Below are positions 43,627-52,326 of a DNA stretch of 64,000 bases, piece after piece. The DNA lies in assembly GCF_000428945.1 (NCBI RefSeq), contig NZ_AUAX01000005.1, positions 310,001 through 374,000 of the forward strand. Reading direction: 5' to 3'. The stretch comes from Hamadaea tsunoensis DSM 44101 (GTDB lineage: Bacteria > Actinomycetota > Actinomycetes > Mycobacteriales > Micromonosporaceae). Under the pieces are notes generated by a model. It was given only the letters and a program-made list of their open reading frames with translations. It was not told the origin of the DNA and did no database searches. Position 1 is the first letter of the stretch; each line of letters opens with the position of its first letter. The position numbers were made by a program, and so were the translations under genes.

Positions 43627-45375
43627 GTGCGACGCACTTGGAGTGTGGCCGCGATCGGCCTGCTCACTGTCGCGGTCGGCGCAGCCGGCTGCACCAAGAA
43701 CACCGGCAACGACGATACGGGTAGCAAGGGTCCGCAGAACAACTCGAAGCTCGTCTACGTGGACGACGCCAAGGGTCCGGCTCCGGAGATCAAGGACGCG
43801 AAGAAGGGTGGCATCCTCACCGTTCTCAACGTTCAGGACTTCGACCACCTGGAGCCGCAGAACACGTACGTCGGTGCCGCCATCATGGTCGGCAACCAGC
43901 TCGGTCTGCGTACGCTGACCAGCTACTACGAGAAGGACGACGGCCAGATCGAGCTCATGGGCGACCTGGCGACCACGACCGGCCAGCAGACTGAGAACTG
44001 CAAGGTCTGGACGTACAAGCTGCGCGACAACATCAAGTTCGAGGACGGCACGGCTGTCACCGCGAAGGACATCGCCTACGGTGTCTCCCGCGCGTTCGAC
44101 GAGAGCCAGGCGGACGGCCCGACCTACATCCAGCGCTGGCTCGCCGGCGAGGACTTCGGCAAGGCGTACACCGGCCCGTTCAAGAACCCGGGGACCATCG
44201 CGCCCGGCATCACCACGCCGGACGACAAGACGATCGTCTTCACGCTCCAGGGTTCGCACTGTGACTTCCCGCTGGCCGCGGCGCTGCCGACGACCGTTCC
44301 GGTCCTGGCTGCGAAGGACCCGGGCGGCGGCAAGATGGAATCCCCGATGTCGACCGGTCCCTACAAGATCAAGTCGTACACCCGGGGCCAGCGCCTGGAG
44401 TGGGTGCGCAACGACAACTGGGACCCGACCAGCGACCCGCTGCGGCACAACTACGCCGACGGCTTCGTCTTCGACTTCTCGCAGTCGGACCCGGACATCA
44501 TCACCAAGCGCCTCGTCGCCGACCAGGGTGCCGACCAGCTCGCGATCGGGTTCCCGAACCCGACCTCGGCCAGCCTCCCCGACATCCAGAGCAACGAGTC
44601 GGCCAAGAAGCGGGTCATCGAGGGTGACACGATCTTCTCGCAGATCGTCAGCATCAACACCCAGCGTGTGACCGATGTGGACATCCGTCGCGCGATGATC
44701 TACGCGTACAACAAGCAGGCGGTGCTGCAGATCATCGGTGGCGCCACGGCCGGTACGCCGTCGACGACGCTGACCCCGCCGGTGACCCCGGGCTACAAGA
44801 AGTTCGACGCCTACAACGTCCCGCTGACCGGTGACCCGGACAAGGCGAAGACGCTGCTGCAGGGCAAGACGCTGCGTCCGTTCAAGTACTGCTACCGGGC
44901 CGGCGGCGTTCGCCCGCAGGTCGCCGCGGCGGTCAAGGAGGCGTTCGCGAAGGCCGGCATCGAGATCGTGCCGACCGAGCTCGACCGGACCACCTTCTAC
45001 AGCCTGATCGGCAAGAAGGGCAACGACTGCGACCTCGCGCCGACCGGCTGGGGCCAGGACTACCCGTCCCCGACCACGGTGCTCGGCGTTCTCGCCAGCG
45101 GCCACGAGGCCTCCCACGACGGCAGCAACAACAACTCGTGGCTGGACGTGCCCGAGGTGACCAGCAAGCTCGACGAGCTCGCCTCGAACCCGGACCCGGC
45201 CTCGGCGCTGCCGCAGTACGGCGACCTCGAAGAGAAGATCATGAAGGACTACGCGCCGTGGATCCCGATCTACTACGTGCACTCCTACACGATCAACGGC
45301 TCGAAGGTCGGCGGCATCTACCTCAGCCAGCTGTGGGGTTCGCCGTCGCTGCAGAACGCGTACGTCATCCAGTAA
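43627..45375 (+). CDS. Peptide ABC transporter substrate-binding lipoprotein
   Basis: A 582-residue family 5 solute-binding protein. The signal peptide ends in the lipobox VGAAGC with Cys22 as lipid anchor. The mature protein shows LRDNIKFEDGTAVTAKDIAYG (the SBP_bac_5 signature), MSTGPYKIKSYTRGQRLEW and VSINTQRVTDVDIRRAMIYAYN, ending in APWIPIYYVHSYTING. Located outside the membrane, it hands oligopeptides or dipeptides to the permeases. GTG at 43627 follows GGAGGGAGAAG. It is the most GC-balanced gene of the operon, fitting high expression. Confidence 0.94.
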   Translation: MRRTWSVAAIGLLTVAVGAAGCTKNTGNDDTGSKGPQNNSKLVYVDDAKGPAPEIKDAKKGGILTVLNVQDFDHLEPQNTYVGAAIMVGNQLGLRTLTSYYEKDDGQIELMGDLATTTGQQTENCKVWTYKLRDNIKFEDGTAVTAKDIAYGVSRAFDESQADGPTYIQRWLAGEDFGKAYTGPFKNPGTIAPGITTPDDKTIVFTLQGSHCDFPLAAALPTTVPVLAAKDPGGGKMESPMSTGPYKIKSYTRGQRLEWVRNDNWDPTSDPLRHNYADGFVFDFSQSDPDIITKRLVADQGADQLAIGFPNPTSASLPDIQSNESAKKRVIEGDTIFSQIVSINTQRVTDVDIRRAMIYAYNKQAVLQIIGGATAGTPSTTLTPPVTPGYKKFDAYNVPLTGDPDKAKTLLQGKTLRPFKYCYRAGGVRPQVAAAVKEAFAKAGIEIVPTELDRTTFYSLIGKKGNDCDLAPTGWGQDYPSPTTVLGVLASGHEASHDGSNNNSWLDVPEVTSKLDELASNPDPASALPQYGDLEEKIMKDYAPWIPIYYVHSYTINGSKVGGIYLSQLWGSPSLQNAYVIQ

Positions 45376-45424
45376 CACGTCGATCTGATCGATCGATCTG
45401 ATCGGTCGATCCGAGAGATTCACC

Positions 45425-45458
45425 GGGGTGGCAGTCTCGAACCCGGGGCTGCCACCCC
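45425..45458 (+). terminator. Hairpin within the opp operon
   Basis: A 10-base perfect stem GGGGTGGCAG (45425-45434) / CTGCCACCCC (45449-45458) in the 123-base gap after the binding-protein gene. It probably lowers read-through or protects the 3' end of the abundant binding-protein mRNA. GATC-rich repeats (around 45385-45412) precede it. Confidence 0.55.
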
Positions 45459-45498
45459 CACCCGGGCACCGGACCGGTGCAGGCTTGAAAGGCCCGAG

Positions 45499-46506
45499 AT
45501 GCTTCGCTTCATCATCAAACGCGTCCTCGCGGCGCTTCTGACCCTCGTCGCGATCGACGTCATCACGTTTGTGATGTTCTTCGCCATCCCGTCGAGTCCG
45601 GCCGAGGCGAACTGCGGCAAGAACTGCACCCCGGAGACGATCGCCCGGGTCAACCACTACCTCGGTGTGGACCGGCCGTTCATGGTCCAGTTCGCCGAGT
45701 TCAACCGGGGCATCTTCCTTGGCCGCGACGTCGACGGTGGCCGTGTGCTCAACGGCAAGCCGGTCATCGACCACTGCCACATTCCGTGCCTCGGGTACTC
45801 GTTCAAGACGCAGGAGCAGGTCACCGACGTCATTGGCCGCGCGCTGCCGGTCACCACGAGCATCGTCATCGGTGCCGCCGTGCTGTGGCTGGTCACCGGG
45901 GTCGGGCTCGGCGTCTATTCAGCCTTGCACAGGGGCAAATTCGGCGACAAGTTCGCGATCGGCGTCTCGTTGGTGGGCACGTCGATGCCGGTGTACTTCT
46001 TCGCCCTCCTACTTTTGAGCATCTTCGTCTTCTCGACCGGCCTCTTACCGTATCCGCAGTACACGTCGATAGCGACGAATCCGGCGAAGTGGGCGCTCGC
46101 GCTGATCCTGCCCTGGATCGCGCTGACCTTCGTCCAGGCCGCCGGCTACGCGCGGTACTCGCGGTCGCAGATGCTCGAAACCCTGTCCGAGGACTACATC
46201 CGCACCGCGCGGGCGATCGGCCTACCGGCGCGTACCGTGCACCTGCGGCACGCGCTGCGGGCGGCGATCACCCCGGTGATCACGCTGTTCGGCCTCGACC
46301 TCGGCGCCTTCCTCGGCGGTGTCGCCATCACCGAGACGATCTTCGGCATGCACGGCATGGGCTGGGCCTCGGTGCAGGCGGCCAGTGACCTGAACCTGCC
46401 GGTCATCATGGCCACCGTGCTCATCGCCTCCGTCTTCGTCGTGATCATGAACGTGATCGTCGACGTGCTGTACGCGTTCATCGACCCGCGCGTCAAGCTG
46501 AGCTGA
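45499..46506 (+). CDS. Oligopeptide ABC transporter permease (OppB/DppB type)
   Basis: A 335-residue permease with about six helices (IIKRVLAALLTLVAIDVITF near the N-terminus; TTSIVIGAAVLWLVTGVGLG; ALALILPWIALTFVQAAGYA). The EAA loop DYIRTARAIGLPARTVHLRH contacts the ATPase. A long first external loop holds a cysteine pair (NCGKNC) and a second (CHIPC), as in actinobacterial DppB. ATG at 45499 follows AAAGG. It pairs with the OppC-type permease encoded three kilobases upstream in the same operon. Confidence 0.93.
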   Translation: MLRFIIKRVLAALLTLVAIDVITFVMFFAIPSSPAEANCGKNCTPETIARVNHYLGVDRPFMVQFAEFNRGIFLGRDVDGGRVLNGKPVIDHCHIPCLGYSFKTQEQVTDVIGRALPVTTSIVIGAAVLWLVTGVGLGVYSALHRGKFGDKFAIGVSLVGTSMPVYFFALLLLSIFVFSTGLLPYPQYTSIATNPAKWALALILPWIALTFVQAAGYARYSRSQMLETLSEDYIRTARAIGLPARTVHLRHALRAAITPVITLFGLDLGAFLGGVAITETIFGMHGMGWASVQAASDLNLPVIMATVLIASVFVVIMNVIVDVLYAFIDPRVKLS

Positions 46507-46520
46507 AAGGGGCCGCTGCC

Positions 46521-47579
46521 ATGACGACACAATCGACGACGGCGCAGCCGTACCTCGTGGTGGAGGATCTGAAGGTCCGCTTCACGACCGAGGACGGCGT
46601 GGTCCGCGCCGTGGACGGCGTCTCCTTCGAACTGCCGCGCGGCCGCACGCTGGGCATCGTCGGCGAATCCGGCTCCGGTAAGAGCGTGACCAGCATGGCC
46701 GTCATGGGCCTGCACGCGCGGGGAAAGCGTACCGAGATCGCCGGCAAGATCCTCGTGAACGGCAAGAACATCGTCACGATGACCGACGAGGAAACGCGGA
46801 AGATGCGCGGGAACGACATGGCGATGGTCTTCCAGGACCCGCTGTCGGCGCTGCACCCGTTCTACACGATCGGCCGCCAGATCACGACGGCGTACAAGGT
46901 CCACCACCCGCGGGCGTCCAAGGAGGACGCCCGCAAGCGCGCGATCGAGATGCTCGACCGGGTCGGGATCCCCGAGCCGCACCGCCGGGTCGACCAGTAC
47001 CCGCACGAGTTCTCCGGCGGCATGCGCCAGCGGGCGATGATCGCGATGGCGCTGGTCAACAACCCGGCCCTGCTGATCGCCGACGAGCCGACCACCGCGC
47101 TCGACGTGACGGTGCAGGCGCAGATCCTCGACCTGCTCACGGACCTGCAGAAGGAGTTCAACTCGGCGATCATCATGATCACCCACGACCTCGGTGTGAT
47201 CAGCCAGATCGCCGACGAGGTCCTGGTCATGTACGCCGGCCGCGTCGCCGAGCACGGCTCGATCGAGCAGGTGATGCGCTCCGCCCAGCACCCGTACGCG
47301 TGGGGTCTGCTGGAGAGCATCCCGTCGCTGCACGGCGACCCGGAAGAGGACCTGAAGCCGATCAAGGGCAACCCGCCGAGCTTGATCAACGTCCCGTCGG
47401 GCTGCGCCTTCCACCCGCGGTGCCCCTACCGGATGATGAACCCCGGCCCGTGTGACCTCGAAGTGCCGCAGTTGCTGGCGATCAGCCAGCCCGGCCACTC
47501 GGTCGCCTGCCACCTGCCGGAGGACCGCCGGGTCGCCATCTACACCAACGAGGTCTCGGAAGTCGGAGTCGCACAATGA
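46521..47579 (+). CDS. Oligopeptide ABC transporter ATP-binding protein (OppD type)
   Basis: A 352-residue ATPase. Walker A GIVGESGSGKSVTSMAVMGL, Q-loop MVFQDPLSALHPF, signature FSGGMRQRAMIAMALVNNP, Walker B LLIADEPTTALDVTV and the H-loop IMITHDLGVI. The C-terminal oligo_HPY domain has SGCAFHPRCPYRM with cysteines that can hold an Fe-S cluster in this family. Begins 15 bases after the second permease; its stop overlaps the next start. Confidence 0.95.
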   Translation: MTTQSTTAQPYLVVEDLKVRFTTEDGVVRAVDGVSFELPRGRTLGIVGESGSGKSVTSMAVMGLHARGKRTEIAGKILVNGKNIVTMTDEETRKMRGNDMAMVFQDPLSALHPFYTIGRQITTAYKVHHPRASKEDARKRAIEMLDRVGIPEPHRRVDQYPHEFSGGMRQRAMIAMALVNNPALLIADEPTTALDVTVQAQILDLLTDLQKEFNSAIIMITHDLGVISQIADEVLVMYAGRVAEHGSIEQVMRSAQHPYAWGLLESIPSLHGDPEEDLKPIKGNPPSLINVPSGCAFHPRCPYRMMNPGPCDLEVPQLLAISQPGHSVACHLPEDRRVAIYTNEVSEVGVAQ

Positions 47580-48604
47580 TCATCACGCAGCCCTCCGCTT
47601 CGCCTCTGGAGCAGGCGTCGGTCGCACCCCTGCTGACGGTCAGCGGCCTGACGAAGCATTTCACCGTCCGCAGTGGACTGCTCGGCACCGCCGCCAAGGT
47701 CCGCGCCGTCGACGGCGTCTCGTTCGACGTCCGTCCCGGTGAGACGGTCGGCCTGGTCGGCGAGTCCGGCTGTGGCAAGACGACCACCGGCCGGATGCTG
47801 GTCGGCCTGCTCGACCCGACCGCCGGGAAGATCACGTACCAGGGGCAGGACGTCACGCACCGCCGGTCCAAGAAGGTCCGCCAGGACGTCCAGATCATCT
47901 TCCAGGACCCCTACTCCTCGCTGAACCCGCGGCACACGGTCGGAAAGATCATCAGCATGCCGCTGCTGGTCAACGGCGTGAACCCGCCCGGCGGCGTGAA
48001 GAAGCGCGTGCAGGAGCTGCTGGAGCTCGTGGGTCTGAACCCGGAGCACTACAACCGGTTCCCGCACGAGTTCTCCGGCGGCCAGCGCCAGCGCATCGGC
48101 ATCGCCCGCGCGCTGGCCCTGCGGCCGAAGCTGATCATCGCGGACGAGCCGGTGTCGGCGCTCGACGTGTCGATCCAGGCACAGGTCATCAACCTGCTGC
48201 GGGATCTGCAGCGGGAGATGGGCCTGGCGTTCGTCTTCATCGCCCACGACCTGTCGATCGTGCGCCACTTCTGCCAGCGCATCGGCGTCATGTACCTCGG
48301 CAAGCTGGTCGAGATCGGTTCGCGCGAGCAGATCTACGGCCAGCCCGCCCACCCGTACACGAAGGCGCTGCTGTCGGCCGTGCCGGACGCGTCCCGCATC
48401 GGCCAGTCGGCCGGCCGCATCCGGCTGGAAGGCGACGTGCCCACGCCGCTCAACCCGCCGTCCGGATGCCGCTTCCGTACGCGCTGCTGGAAGGCTCAGG
48501 ATGTCTGCGCCGTCCAGGAGCCGCCGCTGACGCTGAAGAACAACGGCGCCTTCGCCGCGTGCCACTTCCCCGAGGAGGGCGTGCTCATCCCGCAGGCCGC
48601 CTGA
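47576..48604 (+). CDS. Oligopeptide ABC transporter ATP-binding protein (OppF type)
   Basis: A 342-residue ATPase. Walker A GLVGESGCGKTTTGRMLVGL, IIFQDPYSSLNPRHTVGKII, signature FSGGQRQRIGIARALALRP, Walker B LIIADEPVSALDVSIQAQ, H-loop FIAHDLSIVRHFC. C-terminal PSGCRFRTRCWKAQDVCAVQEPPL carries the family's cysteines. Start ATG at 47576 overlaps the OppD stop as ATGA. With OppD it forms the ATPase heterodimer. Confidence 0.95.
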   Translation: MIITQPSASPLEQASVAPLLTVSGLTKHFTVRSGLLGTAAKVRAVDGVSFDVRPGETVGLVGESGCGKTTTGRMLVGLLDPTAGKITYQGQDVTHRRSKKVRQDVQIIFQDPYSSLNPRHTVGKIISMPLLVNGVNPPGGVKKRVQELLELVGLNPEHYNRFPHEFSGGQRQRIGIARALALRPKLIIADEPVSALDVSIQAQVINLLRDLQREMGLAFVFIAHDLSIVRHFCQRIGVMYLGKLVEIGSREQIYGQPAHPYTKALLSAVPDASRIGQSAGRIRLEGDVPTPLNPPSGCRFRTRCWKAQDVCAVQEPPLTLKNNGAFAACHFPEEGVLIPQAA

Positions 48605-48651
48605 TCACAGCGGTTCAGGGTCACAGCGGTTCAGGGTCACAGCAGTTCGCG
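48605..48651. repeat. Tandem 16-base repeat at the end of the S9 gene
   Basis: TCACAGCGGTTCAGGG occurs twice in tandem (48605-48620, 48621-48636) directly after the OppF stop, followed by a third partial copy (48637-48651). The stop codon of the minus-strand S9 gene lies in the third copy. Confidence 0.8.
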
Positions 48652-50427
48652 CAGCAGTTCCAGTTCCGCCTGCACGGTGGCGTACGCATCGGTTTCGCGT
48701 ACGCCGTCGGGCAGGCGGTTCAGTTCGTGGTGGGTCCACACCTCGGTGTTGTCCTCGGGATTGCCCAGGTAGCGCTCGCCGAGCACCGGCGGCAGTTCGG
48801 ACCAGGAGCGTACGGGGGAGCGGACCACCGCGCCCCGGAAGACCTCCGGCCGATCGCCGACCGCGCGCGCCGCGAGCCAGCCGCCGAGTCCCATACCGCG
48901 CAGCAGGACCCGGCTCAGGTCGAGATCGGGGTCCTTGGCGCCGAGTTCGCCCACCGCGTCGGCCAGGTCGGCCACCATCAGGTCGACCAGCCGGCGGTGG
49001 ACCACCTTCTCGAAGCTCGGTGCCACGCCGGTGCTGCCCCGCGGGTCGACGGCCACCACGGCGAAACCCGCGTCCGCCCAGAGCTGGCGGGCCTCCCACA
49101 CGTCGGCCCGGGCCAGCACCGCCTGACCGCCGAGATCCGGTGGCAGGTCGAGCAGGACGGGCAGCCGCCGGCCGACGAGATGCCGGGGCGGGTAGAGCAC
49201 GCCCACCGGCAGGCGCCGGTCGGTGACCCGGTCGAGAACCGGCCGGGGTTGCGGCTCCGGCGGCAGGACCAGTGTCGCCGGGGCGCCGTCGTCCTCGAGG
49301 CGGCCGACAGGCGTACCGCGGTGCAGGACGGTCCAGCGGGTGCCGGGGTGGTCCAGCCCCGCCGATCCGATCACCAGCGTCTCGCCGCCGCAGTGGCCGG
49401 TGTGCCAGCCGGGCTCGTGGGTCAGGCGCTGCGCGGTCAGTCCGCCGCCGCGGCCGATCGCACCCCGGATCCGGTACAGGTGCTGCTCGGCCGGGTCGGT
49501 ACCGGCCTCGACGAGCAGGTCGCCGAGTTCCGGGTCGAGCGCGCCCGCCTCGGGCGTGCCCGTGCAGAACGGGCCGAGACGGCCGGCGACCCGGCGTACG
49601 TAGAGATTCGGCGGGGTCAGCAGGGTCCCGTCGGCGAACAGGCACCGGGAATCGTAGGACTCGTGCGCGATCTCGCTGCCGACCAGGACCCGGCCGTCGG
49701 CCAGGTGACACGGGGTGCCGGCGACGGGGCGTACGAAGCGGGGATCGGAGAGCTCGGCGTGCACCTGCGTCTCCCCGGTACGCGGATCGACCGCGAGGAC
49801 GAGACCGTGACTCTGGCTCCGGCGCAGCACGGTGATCAACGGCGGACCGTCCTGCCAGCTCGCCGTGGCGACATAGGGGTACACCCAGCGGTCCCAGTGC
49901 ACGTCGACCCAGCCGCCGTCGAGTTCGAGCAGGTGCAGCGAGGTGCTGTGCGGCCCGTCGGTACGCGCGGCCAGGATCGCCGTCCCGTCCGGCGCCCACC
50001 ACCAGCCGCGCCCGCGGCCGAAGCCGGCCCCGTCGGCGTCCACGCCGCCCCAGCTGACGTCGGGGTTCTCCTCGCCGGCCAGCAGCATCGGGGCGTCGGC
50101 GCCGTCGAGCAGCACGTGCAGCCCCCGGCCGCCGCGGTACGCGAGATGCCGGCCGGTCGGGTCCGGCCGCGGCTCCCACCCGACGATGGTGAGTTCGTCG
50201 GTGGCGTCCGGCTCCGCCACGCGTACTCGATGAATGGCGGTGTGGGACGTGTACGCCGCGACCGTGGCGCGCAGATCGGTGGCGTAGGTGGCGACGCCCT
50301 CGGCGACGGTGCGGGACCGGCCCGTGGCGGTCTCGAAGACGCGGAGCCGATCGCCGAGCAGGTAGAGAACACGCTCGCCGTCGCGTCCGACCGTGATGCA
50401 CCGTGGCCTTTCCGCCTTCGCCGTCAC
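48637..50427 (-). CDS. S9-family (prolyl oligopeptidase-like) protein, truncated and lacking the catalytic serine
   Basis: A 596-residue protein with an N-terminal seven-bladed beta-propeller-like region (about 1-390) and an alpha/beta-hydrolase part. The nucleophile elbow, normally GxSxGG, reads GMGLGG (G511-M-G513-L-G515), so the Ser is replaced by Gly. The sequence ends at ELELLRELL before the parts that hold the Asp and His (usually PLLLVHGxxDxxV and a final TH). So it is both shortened by about 90 residues and catalytically dead. Start GTG at 50427, TAGGCT six bases upstream. Could act as a non-catalytic scaffold or be decaying. Confidence 0.85.
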   Translation of the reverse strand: MTAKAERPRCITVGRDGERVLYLLGDRLRVFETATGRSRTVAEGVATYATDLRATVAAYTSHTAIHRVRVAEPDATDELTIVGWEPRPDPTGRHLAYRGGRGLHVLLDGADAPMLLAGEENPDVSWGGVDADGAGFGRGRGWWWAPDGTAILAARTDGPHSTSLHLLELDGGWVDVHWDRWVYPYVATASWQDGPPLITVLRRSQSHGLVLAVDPRTGETQVHAELSDPRFVRPVAGTPCHLADGRVLVGSEIAHESYDSRCLFADGTLLTPPNLYVRRVAGRLGPFCTGTPEAGALDPELGDLLVEAGTDPAEQHLYRIRGAIGRGGGLTAQRLTHEPGWHTGHCGGETLVIGSAGLDHPGTRWTVLHRGTPVGRLEDDGAPATLVLPPEPQPRPVLDRVTDRRLPVGVLYPPRHLVGRRLPVLLDLPPDLGGQAVLARADVWEARQLWADAGFAVVAVDPRGSTGVAPSFEKVVHRRLVDLMVADLADAVGELGAKDPDLDLSRVLLRGMGLGGWLAARAVGDRPEVFRGAVVRSPVRSWSELPPVLGERYLGNPEDNTEVWTHHELNRLPDGVRETDAYATVQAELELLRELL

Positions 50428-50433
50428 ACCGTG

Positions 50434-50439
50434 AGCCTA
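50434..50439 (-). promoter_or_regulatory. -10 box TAGGCT, leaderless S9 promoter
   Basis: TAGGCT on the minus strand (50439 down to 50434) ends six bases before the GTG at 50427. Confidence 0.45.
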
Positions 50440-50531
50440 AGCAGCGAGGTGGCCGATTCGTGGTGGTTTTGGTGATTCGCCGCGGGACGCGCGGCGCGCA
50501 TCGCGACGCGCGGGGACGGACGCGCGAGGAC

Positions 50532-50537
50532 TAGAGT
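50532..50537 (+). promoter_or_regulatory. -10 box TAGAGT, leaderless mshB promoter
   Basis: TAGAGT ends six bases before the mshB GTG at 50544; no ribosome-binding site is present. Confidence 0.5.
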
Positions 50538-50543
50538 GGCCGG

Positions 50544-51398
50544 GTGGACCGCAGCATCTTGTTCGTGCATGCCCATCCGGACGACGAGACCGTCGGCACG
50601 GGGGCCACCATGGCCTACTACGCGAAGGCCGGTGCCCATGTCACCCTCGTGACCTGCACGCTCGGCGAGGAGGGTGAGATCCACGTCCCGGCGCTGGCGC
50701 AGCTGGAGGCCGCACAGGCCGACCAGCTCGGCGGCTACCGGCTGGTGGAGCTGGAGCGCGCGTGCGAGTCGCTCGGCGTCGGCGACCACCGCTTCCTCGG
50801 GGGCGCCGGGCGCTACCGCGACTCCGGGATGATGGGAACGCCGGCCAACGAGAACCCGCGCTGCTTCTGGCGGGCGGACCTGGACGAGGCCTCGGCGCAC
50901 CTGGTCGAGATCATGCGCGAGACCCGGCCGCAGGTCGTCGTCACCTACGACCCGAACGGGTTCTACGGCCACCCCGACCACATCCAGGCGCACCGCGTCG
51001 CGATGCGGGCGAGCGAGCTGGCCGCGGCCGAGGGTTTCGGACCCGCCAAGATCTACTGGACGGCGATGCCGCTCGGCGTGCTCAAAGCCGGGCTGGAAGC
51101 GTTCCAGGACTCCAGCGACAACCCGTTCGAGGGCGTCGAGAACGTGGAGGACTTCCCGTTCGGCACGCCCGACGAGCAGATCGCGGCCTGCATCGACGCG
51201 ACCGACCTGCACGAGGCGAAGCTCGGCGCGGTCCGGGCGCACGCCTCGCAGATCCCCACCAGCTCCTGGCTCTACTCGATCGCGGGGAACTTCGGCAACG
51301 AGTTCATGGGCGTCGAGTACTACACGCTGGCGGTGGGGGAGAAGGGTCCGGGCGAGGGAAGGCACGGCTGGGAACGAGATCTCTTCGCCGGCCTGTAG
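50544..51398 (+). CDS. mshB: N-acetyl-GlcN-inositol deacetylase of mycothiol biosynthesis
   Basis: MshB removes acetyl from N-acetyl-glucosaminyl-inositol in mycothiol biosynthesis, the main thiol of actinobacteria. The 284-residue zinc enzyme has the family motif HAHPDDE (His11, Asp13/Asp14), a second metal ligand in [13 protein letters not shown], and [20 protein letters not shown] with [23 protein letters not shown] (substrate loop). It could instead be a paralogue acting on mycothiol conjugates (Mca), but the length and [14 protein letters not shown] region favour MshB. Start GTG at 50544, leaderless. Confidence 0.92.
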   Translation: MDRSILFVHAHPDDETVGTGATMAYYAKAGAHVTLVTCTLGEEGEIHVPALAQLEAAQADQLGGYRLVELERACESLGVGDHRFLGGAGRYRDSGMMGTPANENPRCFWRADLDEASAHLVEIMRETRPQVVVTYDPNGFYGHPDHIQAHRVAMRASELAAAEGFGPAKIYWTAMPLGVLKAGLEAFQDSSDNPFEGVENVEDFPFGTPDEQIAACIDATDLHEAKLGAVRAHASQIPTSSWLYSIAGNFGNEFMGVEYYTLAVGEKGPGEGRHGWERDLFAGL

Positions 51399-51400
51399 CC

Positions 51401-51814
51401 GTGGATCTCCTGCTGCGGATCGCCGGCGGGATCGTGGTGGCGGTCCTGGGCGCGGTCACCGCCGTCTACGAGGCGTTCTACGCCAACCTGCGGATCGGCT
51501 CGATCCCGCTGCCGGTCACGATCCTGGGCGCGTTCGCCGCCTGCTACCTGCTCACGCTGTTCGCCTGGACGACCGTCGGAGCGTACTGGGCGCCCGCGCT
51601 CGCCATCGCACCCTGGGCAGCCGTCATGATCGCCGCGGTGAGCCAGACGGCCGAGGGCGACTGGATCATCCTGCCGGACAGCTGGGCGGGCGCGGTGACC
51701 GTCGTCGCCGGAATGCTCGGCTTCGCGGCGCCCTTCCTCAGGCTCGTGCGGCCCCGCCGGAAGCTCAGCGAATCCACAGCGGACTCCCGGCCCGCACCCG
51801 GGGGTATGGCGTAA
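51401..51814 (+). CDS. Small membrane protein downstream of mshB
   Basis: A 137-residue protein with four hydrophobic helices (LLLRIAGGIVVAVLGAVTAV; PVTILGAFAACYLLTLFAWT; APALAIAPWAAVMIAAVSQ; AGAVTVVAGMLGFAAPFLRL) and a short polar tail. GTG at 51401 lies two bases after the mshB stop, so it is translationally coupled. Its close tie to mshB suggests a linked role, but nothing in the sequence names one. Confidence 0.75.
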   Translation: MDLLLRIAGGIVVAVLGAVTAVYEAFYANLRIGSIPLPVTILGAFAACYLLTLFAWTTVGAYWAPALAIAPWAAVMIAAVSQTAEGDWIILPDSWAGAVTVVAGMLGFAAPFLRLVRPRRKLSESTADSRPAPGGMA

Positions 51815-51873
51815 CTTCCATCCGCGGCGTATAAGGATTCCCTACAGCAACGCGTACGCGGGAGGGCGACAAG

Positions 51874-52326
51874 ATGGCGCAGCGGTGGAAGCGCATCGGC
51901 ATTCTGGCCGGGGTGCTTTTCGTGGTCAACCTGCTCAGTCGGTTGGCGTCGAAATACTGGCTCACGTCGAACAGTCAGCAGAAGGTCATCGCCGTCGTGG
52001 GCGTCGGCGCGATCGTGCTGATCTTCGCCGTCCTAGCCTTCTCCTGGGGGCGTACGCGTCCCGCCGGTGTCGTCGCCGCCGACCTGGCCGCCGCCGCGCT
52101 CGGGTCGTGCCTGCTCATCATCTTCGCCGCGCCCCTGATCATGGGGCAGAGCCCGTTCGCCAACGGGGCCGGCGACTTCTTCGCCGAGATCTGGCAGTAC
52201 GCCGGCCTCGCGATCGGCGGTTCGCTGCTCGGCTTCCTCGTGCTCATGGCGACCGGCCAGGACCTGCGGGCCAAGCAGCTCAAGCAGTACACCCGGGCCG
52301 CCAAGGCGAAGCCGAAGCGCGTCTAG
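51874..52326 (+). CDS. Membrane protein, hypothetical
   Basis: A 150-residue protein with four helices (IGILAGVLFVVNLLSRLAS; VIAVVGVGAIVLIFAVLAF; AAALGSCLLIIFAAPLIM; YAGLAIGGSLLGFLVLMATG) and a basic C-terminal tail (KQYTRAAKAKPKRV). ATG at 51874 follows GGGAGGGCGAC. It meets the GNAT gene tail to tail with a four-base overlap. Function unknown. Confidence 0.75.
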   Translation: MAQRWKRIGILAGVLFVVNLLSRLASKYWLTSNSQQKVIAVVGVGAIVLIFAVLAFSWGRTRPAGVVAADLAAAALGSCLLIIFAAPLIMGQSPFANGAGDFFAEIWQYAGLAIGGSLLGFLVLMATGQDLRAKQLKQYTRAAKAKPKRV

